Of a DNA stretch of 64,000 nt, positions 29,342 through 39,164 are shown piece after piece. The notes under the pieces were generated by a model that ran no database searches, was not told the DNA's origin, and saw only the letters and a list, made by a program, of their open reading frames with translations. A program made the translations under genes and the position numbers. Origin of the DNA: Oligella urethralis DSM 7531 (GTDB lineage Bacteria > Pseudomonadota > Gammaproteobacteria > Burkholderiales > Burkholderiaceae_B); contig NZ_AQVB01000002.1 in assembly GCF_000372065.1 (NCBI RefSeq), positions 62,001 to 126,000 on the forward strand, read 5' to 3'. Every line of letters begins with the position of its first letter. The first letter of the stretch is position 1.

Positions 29342-30122
29342 TCAGGTCGCGCATACTGTAGAAGCCCTTATTCTTGTCCCTAAGGAAGAGGGCAGCTTGT
29401 ATACTGCCAGAGGCATAGATGGTGCGGTTAGTTGCCTTGTGTGTGAGCTCAATCCGCTCGCCTGGACCTGCAAAGCTTACCGTATGGTCACCAATCACAT
29501 CGCCCCCGCGAAATACGCTAAAGCCAATCCGGCCTTTTTCACGTACGCCCGTCACGCCGTGACGTGCCCAATCGGCAATCTTATCTAGATCACGCCCCTT
29601 GGCTTGCGCCACCACCTCAGCCATTTTAAGGGCTGTACCTGAGGGGGCATCGACCTTGTTGCGGTGGTGAGCTTCAAAGACTTCAACATCGTAGTCGTCA
29701 TTGAAAAGTTGCGCTGCTTTTTCTAAAAGTAAATAAAGCGCATTGACGCCAATACTCATATTGGGTGAAAAAAGAATAGCAATCTCGCTTGCGGCCGCTT
29801 CCAGCGTAGCTAATTGCTCGGCGCTAAAGCCCGTGGTGCCGATGACCATCTTAACCCCATGGCTTTGACATGCTGTAAGGTGATTAAGTGTACCCTCTGG
29901 TCGAGTAAAATCAATGAGACAATCAGCATGTGCGAGCACGGATAAATCGCTACTGATGGTTACGCCAGACTTCATACCAAGAAAGTCCGCCGCATCGCGC
30001 CCCTCTTCATCAGCGCCCGGCAGACAAAGTGCGGCAGCAAGGCTTAACTCAGGATGATTAATAACTGCTTCAACGAGCATGCGACCCATCCGACCATTGG
30101 CACCGGCAACTGCAATACGCAT
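29334..30122 (-). CDS. dapB: 4-hydroxy-tetrahydrodipicolinate reductase DapB
   Basis: The 262-residue NAD(P)H enzyme acts in the diaminopimelate/lysine pathway. It shows the N-terminal dinucleotide motif VAGANGRMGRMLVEA (residues 4-18), the catalytic histidine/lysine region EAHHRNKVDAPSGTALK (about 150-166) and IGTTGFSAEQL. It lies 31 bases after bamE on the same strand, an order known in Burkholderiales, and shares its end palindrome with murB. Confidence 0.97.
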   Translation of the reverse strand: MRIAVAGANGRMGRMLVEAVINHPELSLAAALCLPGADEEGRDAADFLGMKSGVTISSDLSVLAHADCLIDFTRPEGTLNHLTACQSHGVKMVIGTTGFSAEQLATLEAAASEIAILFSPNMSIGVNALYLLLEKAAQLFNDDYDVEVFEAHHRNKVDAPSGTALKMAEVVAQAKGRDLDKIADWARHGVTGVREKGRIGFSVFRGGDVIGDHTVSFAGPGERIELTHKATNRTIYASGSIQAALFLRDKNKGFYSMRDLMV

Positions 30123-30153
30123 AAAAAATCCTATAACAATAAATTAATCAAAT

Positions 30154-30666
30154 CTACTCTGCTAGCGGCGTCGTTTGAAAACCATCCTCTGTGGCTGCTG
30201 CGCTAGCATCAAACTCGGGGTTCTCAGGTGTGGCAGAAATACTTGAACGCTGTGTCTCAAAATCGGCTGGCTGACCTTCAGGTAGGGGATCATGCGCCCA
30301 GCGCTCTAATAAGTCATTTTCATCGAACCATAAAGAAAGGTTGCGATGTACTGGCTTACCATAACCCGGCTTATAGTGATATGGGTAGTCCCAACGATTA
30401 GGGTGGAAGATGTCCACCAGAGTAGGCGTACCGAGTGCATATAGAACTTGGTCTTTAGTAAAGCCCTGGCGTAAATAGGATACCTGCTCCGCAGTTACCC
30501 AGTTACCCTGTTGTGTCGGTGCTCGATAGGGGAAGCCCCACTTGCCCGATGAGCAGCCGACTAAGGTCACGAGGGCTGCAACGGCTATCAGCTTTGCAAT
30601 ACCGGCGCTACCCGATTTGATCGCTACGCCTGATGGTGAGACCTTGTTATTGGCAACTTGATTCAT
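30154..30666 (-). CDS. bamE: Outer membrane assembly lipoprotein BamE (SmpA/OmlA)
   Basis: The 170-residue lipoprotein is part of the BAM complex that inserts outer-membrane beta-barrels. A lipobox LVGC places the acylated Cys at residue 38. The BamE core has VSYLRQGFTKDQVLYALGTPTLVD. The chosen ATG (30666) has a GAG about 7 bases upstream; another ATG two codons earlier (30672) is also possible. The n-region before the hydrophobic core is unusually long (about 25 residues). The C-terminal 35 residues are low in complexity, rich in Ala, Glu and Ser. It is divergent from fur. Confidence 0.92.
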   Translation of the reverse strand: MNQVANNKVSPSGVAIKSGSAGIAKLIAVAALVTLVGCSSGKWGFPYRAPTQQGNWVTAEQVSYLRQGFTKDQVLYALGTPTLVDIFHPNRWDYPYHYKPGYGKPVHRNLSLWFDENDLLERWAHDPLPEGQPADFETQRSSISATPENPEFDASAAATEDGFQTTPLAE

Positions 30667-30809
30667 AAGCATACTCTGTAAAATAATTTAAGCTGAAAAA
30701 AAGATTATCGCTGACCATGTATATTAACGTTTAATTCTAGCATAAGCACTAAATCACAAATTACTCTAGGGATAGCGCAAATAGATTTTTATTTAGCTAA
30801 GTGGCGCTT

Positions 30810-30832
30810 AGCTCATAGCGTTTATTTATAGA
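30810..30832. repeat. Direct repeat, copy 1, in the bamE-fur intergenic region
   Basis: A 23-base unit starting AGCTCATAGCG recurs 45 bases downstream with 3 mismatches. The pair lies in the 350-base divergent region between bamE and fur, which holds no gene. A 7-bp stem (AGCTAAG/CTTAGCT) immediately precedes it at 30795-30813. Confidence 0.6.
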
Positions 30833-30854
30833 AAATTCTGATTAGATCGTTTTT

Positions 30855-30877
30855 AGCTGATAGCTTTTATCTATAGA
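30855..30877. repeat. Direct repeat, copy 2, in the bamE-fur intergenic region
   Basis: This is the second copy (starting AGCTGATAGCT), 20 of 23 bases identical to copy 1. It lies 140 bases before fur and just upstream of a TAAAAT hexamer that could be the fur -10 box. The 45-base phase places both copies on nearly the same face of the helix, fitting a regulator site (inferred). No typical Fur box was recognised. Confidence 0.55.
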
Positions 30878-31016
30878 TTCGAGTTTCATTGTGTTAAAAT
30901 GGGGCGTTGCAAGTTTACTAATCGTATTTATTCATTTTTTAAGCGCTTTACTGTCGTCTTATTTTTTAATTGCATTATGATCGACAGAGTGATGACTGTT
31001 AATTTTGGGGGTATAC

Positions 31017-31439
31017 ATGAGTGAATCACAGGCCTTACAAAGCATGGGTTTAAAAGCGACCTATCCTCGCTTAAAGATTTTAGAAATTTTCCAACGTCCT
31101 GATGCCGGTCATTTAAGTGCAGAGGATGTATACCGTATATTGCTTAATGAAAATACTGAGATCGGTTTAGCCACGGTATATCGTGTGCTAACGCAGTTTG
31201 AAGAAGCGGGTATTTTAACTAAGCATCAGTTTGATAATGGTCGTGCGGTCTATGAAATTGATGATGGTAGTCATCATGACCATTTGGTTTGTTCCGTTTG
31301 CAAGACAGTGGTTGAGTTTGTTGATGAGGCCATTGAGGAGCGTCAACATATCATCGCTCAAAAGTATGATTTTGTCTTAGAGAGCCATGCCTTAGTGCTT
31401 TACGGTATTTGCAGTCAATGTGCAAAGAAAATTCGCTAA
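31017..31439 (+). CDS. fur: Ferric uptake regulator Fur
   Basis: The 140-residue iron-responsive repressor has a winged-helix N-terminus ([28 protein letters not shown]). Metal sites are seen in [16 protein letters not shown] (about residues 86-101) and the C-terminal CSQC. The ATG at 31017 follows GGGGG by 5 bases. An upstream TTG at 31005 lies before that ribosome site and is rejected. It is divergent from bamE and convergent with recN, typical for the order in this group. Confidence 0.97.
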   Translation: MSESQALQSMGLKATYPRLKILEIFQRPDAGHLSAEDVYRILLNENTEIGLATVYRVLTQFEEAGILTKHQFDNGRAVYEIDDGSHHDHLVCSVCKTVVEFVDEAIEERQHIIAQKYDFVLESHALVLYGICSQCAKKIR

Positions 31440-31469
31440 TGGCGTGACTTAGCAGCTTACAAATCATCG

Positions 31470-31517
31470 CCCCTGATAGCGTTTGCAGATTTGCTCAGCT
31501 ATCAGGGGTTTATTTTT
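31470..31517 (+). terminator. Terminator between fur and recN
   Basis: A 10-bp stem (CCCCTGATAG with CTATCAGGGG) is followed by TTTATTTTTT on the plus strand, a good Rho-independent terminator for fur. Confidence 0.85.
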
Positions 31518-31527
31518 TGCTAAAGGC

Positions 31528-33168
31528 TTAGTGCTTAAGCATCTCTGCGGCATGTTTTAATGTGGTCTCGGAGATATTGAGGCCGCCCAGCATCCTGGCG
31601 ACTTCATGTATACGCTGCTGCTCGTTGAGTGGCTTGATGCTCGAGCGGGTGGTGCCGTCTTGCTCCTCTTTACTAACCTCAAAGTGATGGTGTGCACAAG
31701 CGGCGACTTGAGCCAAATGCGTAACACAAAGTACCTGATGATCACTGCCTAATTGTCTAAGTAAACGACCGACAATTTCAGCGACACCGCCACCAATACC
31801 CGTATCCACCTCATCAAAAATAAGCGTAGGTACCTGACCCGCTTTATTGGCAATGACCGAGAGGGCAAGGGATATGCGTGCTAACTCACCCCCAGAGGCG
31901 ATTTTATTTAAGGGGCGCGGCGTGGTGCCAGCGTGACCAGCCACATTAAACTGCACTTGATCAATGCCGTGAATAGAGGGTGCGGCGGGTTGTAGTGCAA
32001 CCTCAAAGCGACCACCTTGCATCGCAAGCGTTTGCATGACCTCAGTCACCATCTTAGAAAGTGTGGCGGCCGTTTTTTGACGTTCAGCGGATAGCTCCTC
32101 GGCTAACTGCATATAGGCCTGCTTATTTTGTGCAACCAGTTCCTGCAAGGCATCGACGTTAAGACCGAACTCCAACTCGGCTAAGCGGCTTTCTAAATCA
32201 CTTAAGACAAGGTGCAATGACTCTGGTGGGCTATTAAACTTTTTGGCGGCATCAAACAATTGACGCATACGGCGCTCGGTTTCTTCTAGGCGTTGAGGAT
32301 CGAGTTCCACCTCATCCAAAAAGCGATTTAAATCGTGCGTGGCCTCTACACAGCAAATACGTGCCGCGTCTAAGCTTTCAGCGATCGGGGCTAAACTCGA
32401 ATCATGGCTTGAAAGCTGCTGGATCTTTTGTAGGCAGCGATTAAGCATGGTGATAATGCTTTGCTCCTCGCCGTCAAGCTGCTCCACCACCGCACCCGCA
32501 CCTTCTAATAGCGCAGCGGCATTGGAGAGGCGATTAAAGGATTGGTCAATCTGCTCCCACTCATCGGCTTGAGGCTTAAGATTGCTTAGCTCTTGAACTT
32601 GCCATTGCAAATGCTCTTGCTCTAATTTGCGTTGCTGCTCGTGCTTTAAAAAATCATCTAATTTTTGTTGATTTTCCTGCCAAATACGCCAACGTTCAGC
32701 TAATGAGGTTAATAATCCGCCAAGCTGTGCATGGGCATCAAGTAATTGCCGTTGAGCTGTGTTTTGAAGTAGGCTCTGGTGCTGATGCTGTCCATGAATA
32801 TCGACCAGCATCTCACCTAGTGCCTTAAGTTGCGACAAGGTGCAAGGGCTATCATTAATAAAGGCACGGCTCTTGGCTTGTTGCGTGATAATACGGCGTA
32901 AGATCAACTCCTCATCACGGAAACCATTGGCTTTTAGCCAGTCGGCAACGGCCGGACTGGGATCAAAAACGGCACTGATTTCAGTGCGCTCACAGCCCTC
33001 GCGAATCACACCCACATCGGTGCGACCACCCAGTGCCAGGCTCAGGGCATCAATTAAAATTGATTTACCGGCGCCGGTCTCACCGGAAAACACAGTAAAA
33101 CCGTCCTCAAAATGTAGATCGGTTTTTTCGACGATAACAAAATCACGAATATGTAGGGAGCTAAGCAT
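31528..33168 (-). CDS. recN: DNA repair protein RecN
   Basis: The 546-residue SMC-like ATPase acts in double-strand break repair. The Walker A motif FSGETGAGKS is near residue 30. A long Glu/Gln-rich coiled coil spans about residues 165-365, and the ABC signature (KIASGGELARISLALS) and Walker B (LIFDEVDTGIGG) lie in the C-terminal part. The ATG at 33168, giving MLSSLHIRDFVIVE, matches the family start. A longer frame to 33207 would run into nadK. It follows nadK by 14 bases in one operon. Confidence 0.95.
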   Translation of the reverse strand: MLSSLHIRDFVIVEKTDLHFEDGFTVFSGETGAGKSILIDALSLALGGRTDVGVIREGCERTEISAVFDPSPAVADWLKANGFRDEELILRRIITQQAKSRAFINDSPCTLSQLKALGEMLVDIHGQHQHQSLLQNTAQRQLLDAHAQLGGLLTSLAERWRIWQENQQKLDDFLKHEQQRKLEQEHLQWQVQELSNLKPQADEWEQIDQSFNRLSNAAALLEGAGAVVEQLDGEEQSIITMLNRCLQKIQQLSSHDSSLAPIAESLDAARICCVEATHDLNRFLDEVELDPQRLEETERRMRQLFDAAKKFNSPPESLHLVLSDLESRLAELEFGLNVDALQELVAQNKQAYMQLAEELSAERQKTAATLSKMVTEVMQTLAMQGGRFEVALQPAAPSIHGIDQVQFNVAGHAGTTPRPLNKIASGGELARISLALSVIANKAGQVPTLIFDEVDTGIGGGVAEIVGRLLRQLGSDHQVLCVTHLAQVAACAHHHFEVSKEEQDGTTRSSIKPLNEQQRIHEVARMLGGLNISETTLKHAAEMLKH

Positions 33169-33182
33169 AGGAGAATGATCGT

Positions 33183-34067
33183 TTAGTTGGTAGGCATGAC
33201 ATTCCAATTCATCTTATGGCGTAGGGTGCCAAAGAAACTATAGCCGATGGGATGTAAAAAAGTCATCTTATGCTGGGCTTTTTTGACCACCACCTTGTCG
33301 CCTATATGCAAATTAATCCAGGTTTGCATATCAAAATGTACACTTGCACCGTAACCACCACGGCTAATATCCTGTAGGGTGAGGGTTAAGACACCGTTAT
33401 CCGGTACCACAATCGGGCGTGCCGAGAGTGTTTGTGGCGCCACGGGTACCAGTAAAAAGGCCTCCAGCGCTGGGTGCATAATCGGTCCGTTGGCGCTGAG
33501 TGAGTAGGCGGTTGAGCCGGTCGGGGTTGATACAATGAGGCCGTCTGCGCGCTGCTTATACATCAAATCGTCGTCATACAGCACCTCGATTTCGATCATG
33601 CCGCCGTAGCCGGAGCGATTTAGCACCACGTCATTAATCGCCAGATCACTGGTTAGCACTGCCTCATCACGGATCACTTCCCCACTGAGAAGGCTGCGAC
33701 TTTCTTTAGAAAACTTACCCTCAAGTACCGCCTCCAGCGCTTCGGTCGCATTTTCCATGGGGATATCGGTAATAAATCCCAAACGACCGTGGTTAATGCC
33801 AAGAATGGGGATGTTGTAGGGTGAAAGCTTGCGACCGACACCGAGTACCGTACCGTCACCACCCATCACCACCGCTAAATCCACCTTGCCACCCATCTCT
33901 GAGGCTTCGATAGCAGGATATTCCTTGACCCCGGTGTGTATGGCCGTGTCTTTGTCAAGGACGACGGATAATCCGGCATGCTTGAGAATCTCAGCCATCC
34001 TGCGTAAGGGGGTGTCCATACCCGAGTCCTGATACCGACCAAATAAAGCCACCGTTGAAAAATGCAT
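33183..34067 (-). CDS. nadK: NAD kinase
   Basis: The 294-residue protein phosphorylates NAD to NADP. The GGDGT motif (VVMGGDGTVLGVGR) is near residue 70. The NE/D-rich substrate loop (HGRLGFITDI) follows, with the glycine-rich STPTGSTAYSLSANGP near residue 180. The ATG at 34067 begins MHFSTVALFGRYQ, the usual N-terminus; a TTG 12 bases earlier is less likely. It is divergent from hrcA and upstream of recN. Confidence 0.96.
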   Translation of the reverse strand: MHFSTVALFGRYQDSGMDTPLRRMAEILKHAGLSVVLDKDTAIHTGVKEYPAIEASEMGGKVDLAVVMGGDGTVLGVGRKLSPYNIPILGINHGRLGFITDIPMENATEALEAVLEGKFSKESRSLLSGEVIRDEAVLTSDLAINDVVLNRSGYGGMIEIEVLYDDDLMYKQRADGLIVSTPTGSTAYSLSANGPIMHPALEAFLLVPVAPQTLSARPIVVPDNGVLTLTLQDISRGGYGASVHFDMQTWINLHIGDKVVVKKAQHKMTFLHPIGYSFFGTLRHKMNWNVMPTN

Positions 34068-34179
34068 AAGTAGACCCAACTAGTAAATATATAATGAATT
34101 TTACATCATACCCAAAAGCTTTAATATAAGTGCAACCGCCCCATTATCAAAGCAAAAATACACCGTTTCTGAATTAATC

Positions 34180-35310
34180 ATGTTAGATGAGCGCGCACAC
34201 GCTTTATTGCAAGCGATTGTTGAACGATATATACAAGAGGGCTCCCCTGTGGGCTCCAAATCCCTGTCTTCTTTATTTTCCTTGTCGCCAGCGACCATTC
34301 GCAGTGTGATGGGTGAGTTGGAGAGTGTGGGTTTGATTCATAGCCCGCACACCTCCGCTGGGCGTGTGCCTACGCCTAAGGGCTATCGTTTATTTGTGGA
34401 TCATCTACTTTCCTCGAATGCGGATAAGTTTAATCAGGACTTTAATTTGGAGCAGGACTTTAGTCAGGCGTTGTTGCAGGACCTTTTTTGTGAAATAAAA
34501 ATCGACTCGGGTCGGGATGTGGCCAAAGAGCCTTTTATGACTCAGGGTGCAGCGACAGACCTTGCCGCTAGTTTGGTGCATGCCTTTGATGGTGTGGATC
34601 CAAAAACGGCCTTTAGTACAGCCGTTGATATGGTCTCTGAATTAACAAAGTTTGCCGGTGTGGTGATGATCCCGCAACCCTCACAGGTGGTGAAGCACAT
34701 TGATTTTATACAGCTCTCAAAGACGCGTGTGTTGTTGGTGATTGTGACACCTGAGGGTGATGTGCAAAATCGCATTTTCTATGTGGATAAAGAGTACCAG
34801 AGCTCGGAGCTGCAATATGCGGCCAATTACTTTAATCAGCATTTTTCGGGCAAATCCTTTGCTGAGGTGCTGACGGCACTGAGTAGTGAGTTAAATCAAT
34901 TGCAAAGCGATATTAGCCATCTAATGCGGGCGGCGTTTGAGGGTAGCGTACAAGCCAAGGAGGAGTCAGAGTCGGTGCATATCCGCGGCGAGCATCGTTT
35001 GTTAGGTGTCAGTGATTTAACCGCTGATATGGATAGATTACGCCAGCTATTTCAACTCTTTGAGGAAAAAACAGAGCTTTATCAATTGATGGATGTGTCT
35101 AGTCGTTCACAAGGTGTGCAAATCTTTATCGGTGGTGATTCGCAATTGCTGCCGATGGGGGATATGTCGGTGATTGCAGCACCCTATCAGCTTAATGGTA
35201 AAATCATCGGGGCCTTGGGCGTTATTGGTCCAAGTCGCATGGCATATCAACGAGTCATTACCATTGTTGATGTAACTGCTAAATTATTGTCTAAAGCGGT
35301 CAGTCGCTAG
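34180..35310 (+). CDS. hrcA: Heat-shock repressor HrcA
   Basis: The 376-residue protein represses groESL-type operons by binding CIRCE elements. The N-terminal winged helix (LLQAIVERYIQEGSPVGSKSL; SPATIRSVMGELESVGLI) and the HrcA C-terminal domain (IFIGGDSQLLPMGDMSVIAAPY, IGALGVIGPSRMAYQR) are clear. No CIRCE inverted repeat was recognised in the window, so its targets are probably elsewhere. It is upstream of hemH and the grpE-dnaK-dnaJ block. Confidence 0.96.
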   Translation: MLDERAHALLQAIVERYIQEGSPVGSKSLSSLFSLSPATIRSVMGELESVGLIHSPHTSAGRVPTPKGYRLFVDHLLSSNADKFNQDFNLEQDFSQALLQDLFCEIKIDSGRDVAKEPFMTQGAATDLAASLVHAFDGVDPKTAFSTAVDMVSELTKFAGVVMIPQPSQVVKHIDFIQLSKTRVLLVIVTPEGDVQNRIFYVDKEYQSSELQYAANYFNQHFSGKSFAEVLTALSSELNQLQSDISHLMRAAFEGSVQAKEESESVHIRGEHRLLGVSDLTADMDRLRQLFQLFEEKTELYQLMDVSSRSQGVQIFIGGDSQLLPMGDMSVIAAPYQLNGKIIGALGVIGPSRMAYQRVITIVDVTAKLLSKAVSR

Positions 35311-35364
35311 TATTAAGTTTTTTTAAGCTGATTATTTTAAGCTTGAAGTTTGTTGAGAGTAGGT

Positions 35365-36381
35365 ATGAATCAAGCAAGCGTACAAACCAAGCCAATTGGG
35401 GTGTTACTGGTGAATCTGGGCACCCCTAAGGAGCCTACACCCGCTGCGGTTAAGGCTTATTTGGATGAGTTTTTATCCGATCCAAAGGTCGTGGAATTGC
35501 CACCATGGTTATGGCAACCCTTATTGAAGTTTGTGATTACACCACGTCGCTCCAAGCCCGTGGCAGCGAATTATCAATTAATCTGGATGCCGCAGGGCTC
35601 ACCGCTCTATGTCCACACCAAAGCACAGGCAGACAAGTTACAGCAGCGTTTATCCGCTGCGTGCCAAGCAGAGCAAGCGCCAGTGCTAGTAGACTTTGCC
35701 ATGCGCTATGGTGAGCCACGGCTGAATGAAAGATTAGATGCCTTGCGTGCTCAGGGCTGTGAAAATATCTTGGTGGTGCCGATGTATCCTCAGTTTTCCG
35801 GTAGTACCACCGGTACCATTTTGGACTATCTCGGGCGTTACAATGTCAACTTGCGCGACCCGGTTAATTTTCGTGCCATCAAGCATTACACCGACCACCC
35901 CCGCTATATTGAGGCCTTAGCGCGCAGTATTGAGAATTATTGGTCGCAGCATGGTAAAGCGGAGCATTTATTATTGAGTTTTCATGGCTTGCCCCAGGCC
36001 ATGGTGGATAAAGGCGATCCCTATTGGGACCATTGCCATTTAACGGCAGCGTTGTTGCGTGAGGCCTTACAAGCGCAGGGGGTGCCCTTGGCAGTAAGTT
36101 TCCAAAGTCGCTTTGGCAAGGCCAAGTGGATTGGTCCCAGCACAGAAGAAACGGTTAGAAAATGCGCCCAAGCGGGTATCAAAAAACTTGATGTGATTTG
36201 CCCTGGGTTTAGTGTGGATTGCTTAGAGACCCTAGAAGAAATTGCCATGGGCTGTAAGGAAATCTTTGAACAAGAGGAAGGGGGCGAGGCGCTACGCTAT
36301 ATCCCATGCCTGAATGCCGAGGACGACTGGATGCATGCCTTGCAATCGTTGGTAGAAACGAACCTCCAAGGGTGGCGTTAA
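35365..36381 (+). CDS. hemH: Ferrochelatase HemH
   Basis: The 338-residue enzyme inserts Fe2+ into protoporphyrin IX, the last step of haem synthesis. It has GVLLVNLGTPKEPTPAAV at the N-terminus and the catalytic His motif LLSFHGLPQAMVDKGDPY (about residue 205). The ATG at 35365 is chosen; a TTG at 35350 adds five residues. It sits between hrcA and grpE, an arrangement known in Bordetella-like bacteria. Confidence 0.96.
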   Translation: MNQASVQTKPIGVLLVNLGTPKEPTPAAVKAYLDEFLSDPKVVELPPWLWQPLLKFVITPRRSKPVAANYQLIWMPQGSPLYVHTKAQADKLQQRLSAACQAEQAPVLVDFAMRYGEPRLNERLDALRAQGCENILVVPMYPQFSGSTTGTILDYLGRYNVNLRDPVNFRAIKHYTDHPRYIEALARSIENYWSQHGKAEHLLLSFHGLPQAMVDKGDPYWDHCHLTAALLREALQAQGVPLAVSFQSRFGKAKWIGPSTEETVRKCAQAGIKKLDVICPGFSVDCLETLEEIAMGCKEIFEQEEGGEALRYIPCLNAEDDWMHALQSLVETNLQGWR

Positions 36382-36412
36382 GCGCTTTAGCTCAAAAAGA
36401 TTTACTTGATAC

Positions 36413-36440
36413 CTTGAAAAAGGGCTAAGTCATACCATAT
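36413..36440 (+). promoter_or_regulatory. Candidate sigma-32 promoter of grpE
   Basis: CTTGAAA (36413-36419) and TACCATAT (36433-36440) are spaced by 13 bases, matching the heat-shock consensus CTTGAAA-N13/14-CCCCATNT at 6 of 8 in the -10 box. It lies 97 bases before the grpE ATG. Confidence 0.7.
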
Positions 36441-36536
36441 ACAAAGTATATTCGGTTGCAAAGTGACGCCGGACCTAGTAGGGCGATTGGTCGTGACTTT
36501 GCTTTTTGTTATTTATATTATTTCAGGAATGCTTTT

Positions 36537-37133
36537 ATGACTGATAAGAACCAAGAGCAAGAGCAGCCTCAAACAACGGCTGAGCACCTCGTGAGTGAGG
36601 AGGAGTTAAGTCAAGCTGAGCCCATTACGGAAGAGGAATTGGCGGAGAGCTTGGGCGTTGAGACTGAGGAAGCGAGTGAGGATTTAGGCGCGATGGTGAC
36701 TGAGCTGCAAAGCGAGGTCGCACGCTTACATGATGAGCTGTTAAGAGCCCGTGCTGAGGTTGAAAATATTCGCCGTCGCAGCGAGGAAGAAGTGTCTAAA
36801 GCACGTAAGTTCTCATTAAAGTCCTTTGCTGAGAGCTTGATTCCGGTACGTGATAGCTTAGAAGCTGCGTTAGCGCATGAGCAGCAATCTACTGAGAGCT
36901 ATAAAGAGGGTACTGAGACCACCTTGCGTCAATTAACTCAAGCCTTTGAGCGCAATAGCTTAAAAGAAGTGGCGCCTGCCGTGGGTGATGTGTTTGATCC
37001 TAATGTGCATCAGGCCATTTCATCAGTCAGTGATCCAAACCATGCGGCCAATACTATTGTGCAAGTATTGCAAAAGGGCTATTGCCTCTCCGAGCGCGTG
37101 GTGCGTCCGGCGCTCGTTGTGGTTGCGGTATAA
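36537..37133 (+). CDS. grpE: Nucleotide exchange factor GrpE
   Basis: The 198-residue protein releases ADP from DnaK. An acidic, Glu/Gln-rich N-terminus is followed by a long coiled coil (VTELQSEVARLHDELLRARAEVENIRRR). The C-terminal beta domain contains VGDVFDPNVHQAI and GYCLSERVVRPALV. The ATG at 36537 has AGGA 8 bases upstream. An in-frame upstream start at 36456 has no ribosome site and is rejected. Confidence 0.96.
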   Translation: MTDKNQEQEQPQTTAEHLVSEEELSQAEPITEEELAESLGVETEEASEDLGAMVTELQSEVARLHDELLRARAEVENIRRRSEEEVSKARKFSLKSFAESLIPVRDSLEAALAHEQQSTESYKEGTETTLRQLTQAFERNSLKEVAPAVGDVFDPNVHQAISSVSDPNHAANTIVQVLQKGYCLSERVVRPALVVVAV

Positions 37134-37150
37134 AAATTTATAAAAAATCT

Positions 37151-37178
37151 CTTGAAATACAAATTTTCAACCCTATCT
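37151..37178 (+). promoter_or_regulatory. Candidate sigma-32 promoter of dnaK
   Basis: CTTGAAA (37151-37157) and CCCTATCT (37171-37178) are 13 bases apart, matching 7 of 8 bases of the -10 consensus CCCCATNT. It lies in the 89-base gap between grpE and dnaK, 44 bases before the dnaK ATG. Confidence 0.8.
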
Positions 37179-37222
37179 TGTTTAGGTCAGAAATTAAATT
37201 GTTTTCGTAAGGAAAATTACAT

Positions 37223-39148
37223 ATGTCTAAAATTATTGGTATTGACTTAGGTACTACCAACAGCTGCGTCTCATTATTAGACGGTAAGCAAATCAAGATT
37301 ATCGAAAATGCAGAGGGCGGTCGTACTATGCCATCCGTCGTGGCTTATTTACAAGACGGAGAGATTTTAGTCGGTGCGCCGGCCAAGCGTCAGGCAGTGA
37401 CTAATCCTAAAAATACACTTTACGCAATTAAGCGTTTAATCGGTCGTCGTTTTGATGATGCCGAGGTACAAAAAGACATCCAAATCACCCCTTACCAAAT
37501 CGTTAAGGCGGACAATGGTGACGCCTGGGTTGAGGTCAATGGTAAGAAAATGGCGCCGCCACAGGTGTCTGCTGAGGTACTTCGCAAGATGAAGGAAACG
37601 GCCGAAGCTTTCTTAGGTGAGCCGGTAACTGAAGCGGTGATTACCGTACCTGCCTACTTTAACGACAGTCAGCGCCAAGCCACTCAGGACGCTGGTCGTA
37701 TTGCGGGTCTGGAAGTTAAGCGTATTATTAACGAGCCAACTGCGGCAGCCTTAGCCTTTGGTATGGACAAAGTAGACGCAGGCGATCGTAAGATTGCGGT
37801 GTTTGACTTAGGTGGTGGTACCTTTGACGTGTCAATCATTGAGATTGCCGACGTTGATGGTGATAAGCAGTTCGAAGTACTCTCGACTAACGGTGATACC
37901 TTCCTAGGTGGTGAGGACTTTGACCAGCGTATTATTGAGTACATCATCGATGAGTTCAAAAAGGAACAGGGCGTTGATTTATCTAAAGACGTATTGGCAT
38001 TACAGCGTCTAAAAGAGGCGGCTGAAAAGGCTAAGATTGAGCTTTCTTCAACCACTCAAACAGACGTTAACTTACCATACGTGACGGCTGATGCTTCAGG
38101 TCCTAAGCACTTGAATATCCGCTTAACACGTGCCAAGTTAGAGGCTTTAGTTGAGGACTTGGTTGAGCGTACGCTTGAGCCTTGCCGTGTGGCGATTAAG
38201 GATGCCGGTATTAAGCTCTCTGAAATCGACGACGTGATCTTGGTTGGTGGTATGACTCGTATGCCAGCCGTTCAGGAAAAGGTGAAGGAGTTCTTTGGTA
38301 AGGATCCGCGTAAGGATGTGAATCCAGATGAAGCAGTAGCGCAGGGTGCAGCCCTACAGGGTTCGGTCTTATCGGGTGATCGCACTGACGTTCTTTTATT
38401 AGACGTTACGCCATTATCCTTAGGTATTGAAACCTTGGGCGGTGTGATGACTAAGATGATTGAGAAAAACACAACCATCCCAACGCGTCACCAGCAAACC
38501 TTCTCAACTGCGGATGATAACCAGCCTGCGGTTACCATTAAGGTGTACCAAGGTGAGCGTGAGATTGCTTCAGGTAATAAGCTCTTAGGTGAGTTTAACC
38601 TAGAGGGTATCCCGCCAGCACCGCGTGGTTTACCTCAGATTGAAGTGACCTTTGATATTGACGCTAACGGTGTGTTACACGTTTCAGCGAAGGATAAGGG
38701 TACTGGTAAGGAAAATCAGGTGACCATTAAGGCCAACTCCGGTTTATCGGATGAGGAAGTTGAGCGCATGATTAAAGACGCGGAGGCCAATGCCGAAGAG
38801 GATAAGCGCACCGCTGAATTAGTCAGTGCACGTAACCAGGCAGACGTTTTAGTGCACAGCACTCGCAAGTCTTTACAGGAGTACGGCGACAAGCTAGAGG
38901 CTTCTGAAAAAGAAGCGATTGAGAGCGCTATCAAGGACTTGGAAGAAGCGATCAAGGGTGACGATAAGGCTGCCATTGATGCGAAGACTGAGGCCCTAGG
39001 CGTTGCTTCTCAAAAGCTTGGCGAAAAGATGTACGCTGATATGCAAGCGCAAGCGGCGGCTCAACAGGGCGCAGCGGGTGCGGATGCTCAGCCACAGGAC
39101 GAGAATGTCGTCGACGCTGACTTCAAAGAAGTAAAGCGTGAAGACTAA
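37223..39148 (+). CDS. dnaK: Chaperone DnaK (Hsp70)
   Basis: The 641-residue Hsp70 has the ATPase signature [11 protein letters not shown] at residues 5-15 and [12 protein letters not shown] near residue 195. The substrate domain begins around [17 protein letters not shown] (near 392). The C-terminus is Gln/Ala-rich and ends with the conserved [11 protein letters not shown] text. GrpE and DnaJ, its two co-chaperones, flank it. An AAGGAAAA ribosome site precedes the ATG. Confidence 0.98.
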   Translation: MSKIIGIDLGTTNSCVSLLDGKQIKIIENAEGGRTMPSVVAYLQDGEILVGAPAKRQAVTNPKNTLYAIKRLIGRRFDDAEVQKDIQITPYQIVKADNGDAWVEVNGKKMAPPQVSAEVLRKMKETAEAFLGEPVTEAVITVPAYFNDSQRQATQDAGRIAGLEVKRIINEPTAAALAFGMDKVDAGDRKIAVFDLGGGTFDVSIIEIADVDGDKQFEVLSTNGDTFLGGEDFDQRIIEYIIDEFKKEQGVDLSKDVLALQRLKEAAEKAKIELSSTTQTDVNLPYVTADASGPKHLNIRLTRAKLEALVEDLVERTLEPCRVAIKDAGIKLSEIDDVILVGGMTRMPAVQEKVKEFFGKDPRKDVNPDEAVAQGAALQGSVLSGDRTDVLLLDVTPLSLGIETLGGVMTKMIEKNTTIPTRHQQTFSTADDNQPAVTIKVYQGEREIASGNKLLGEFNLEGIPPAPRGLPQIEVTFDIDANGVLHVSAKDKGTGKENQVTIKANSGLSDEEVERMIKDAEANAEEDKRTAELVSARNQADVLVHSTRKSLQEYGDKLEASEKEAIESAIKDLEEAIKGDDKAAIDAKTEALGVASQKLGEKMYADMQAQAAAQQGAAGADAQPQDENVVDADFKEVKRED

Positions 39149-39164
39149 GTAGTCTTGGCTTAAG

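Noticed and set aside
31005-31016. Alternative TTG start for fur
   Set aside because: It lies before the GGGGG ribosome site that serves the ATG at 31017, and the extra residues are not conserved.
34080-34179. CIRCE element upstream of hrcA
   Set aside because: The expected TTAGCACTC-N9-GAGTGCTAA pattern is absent from the nadK-hrcA gap and from the grpE/dnaK upstream regions.
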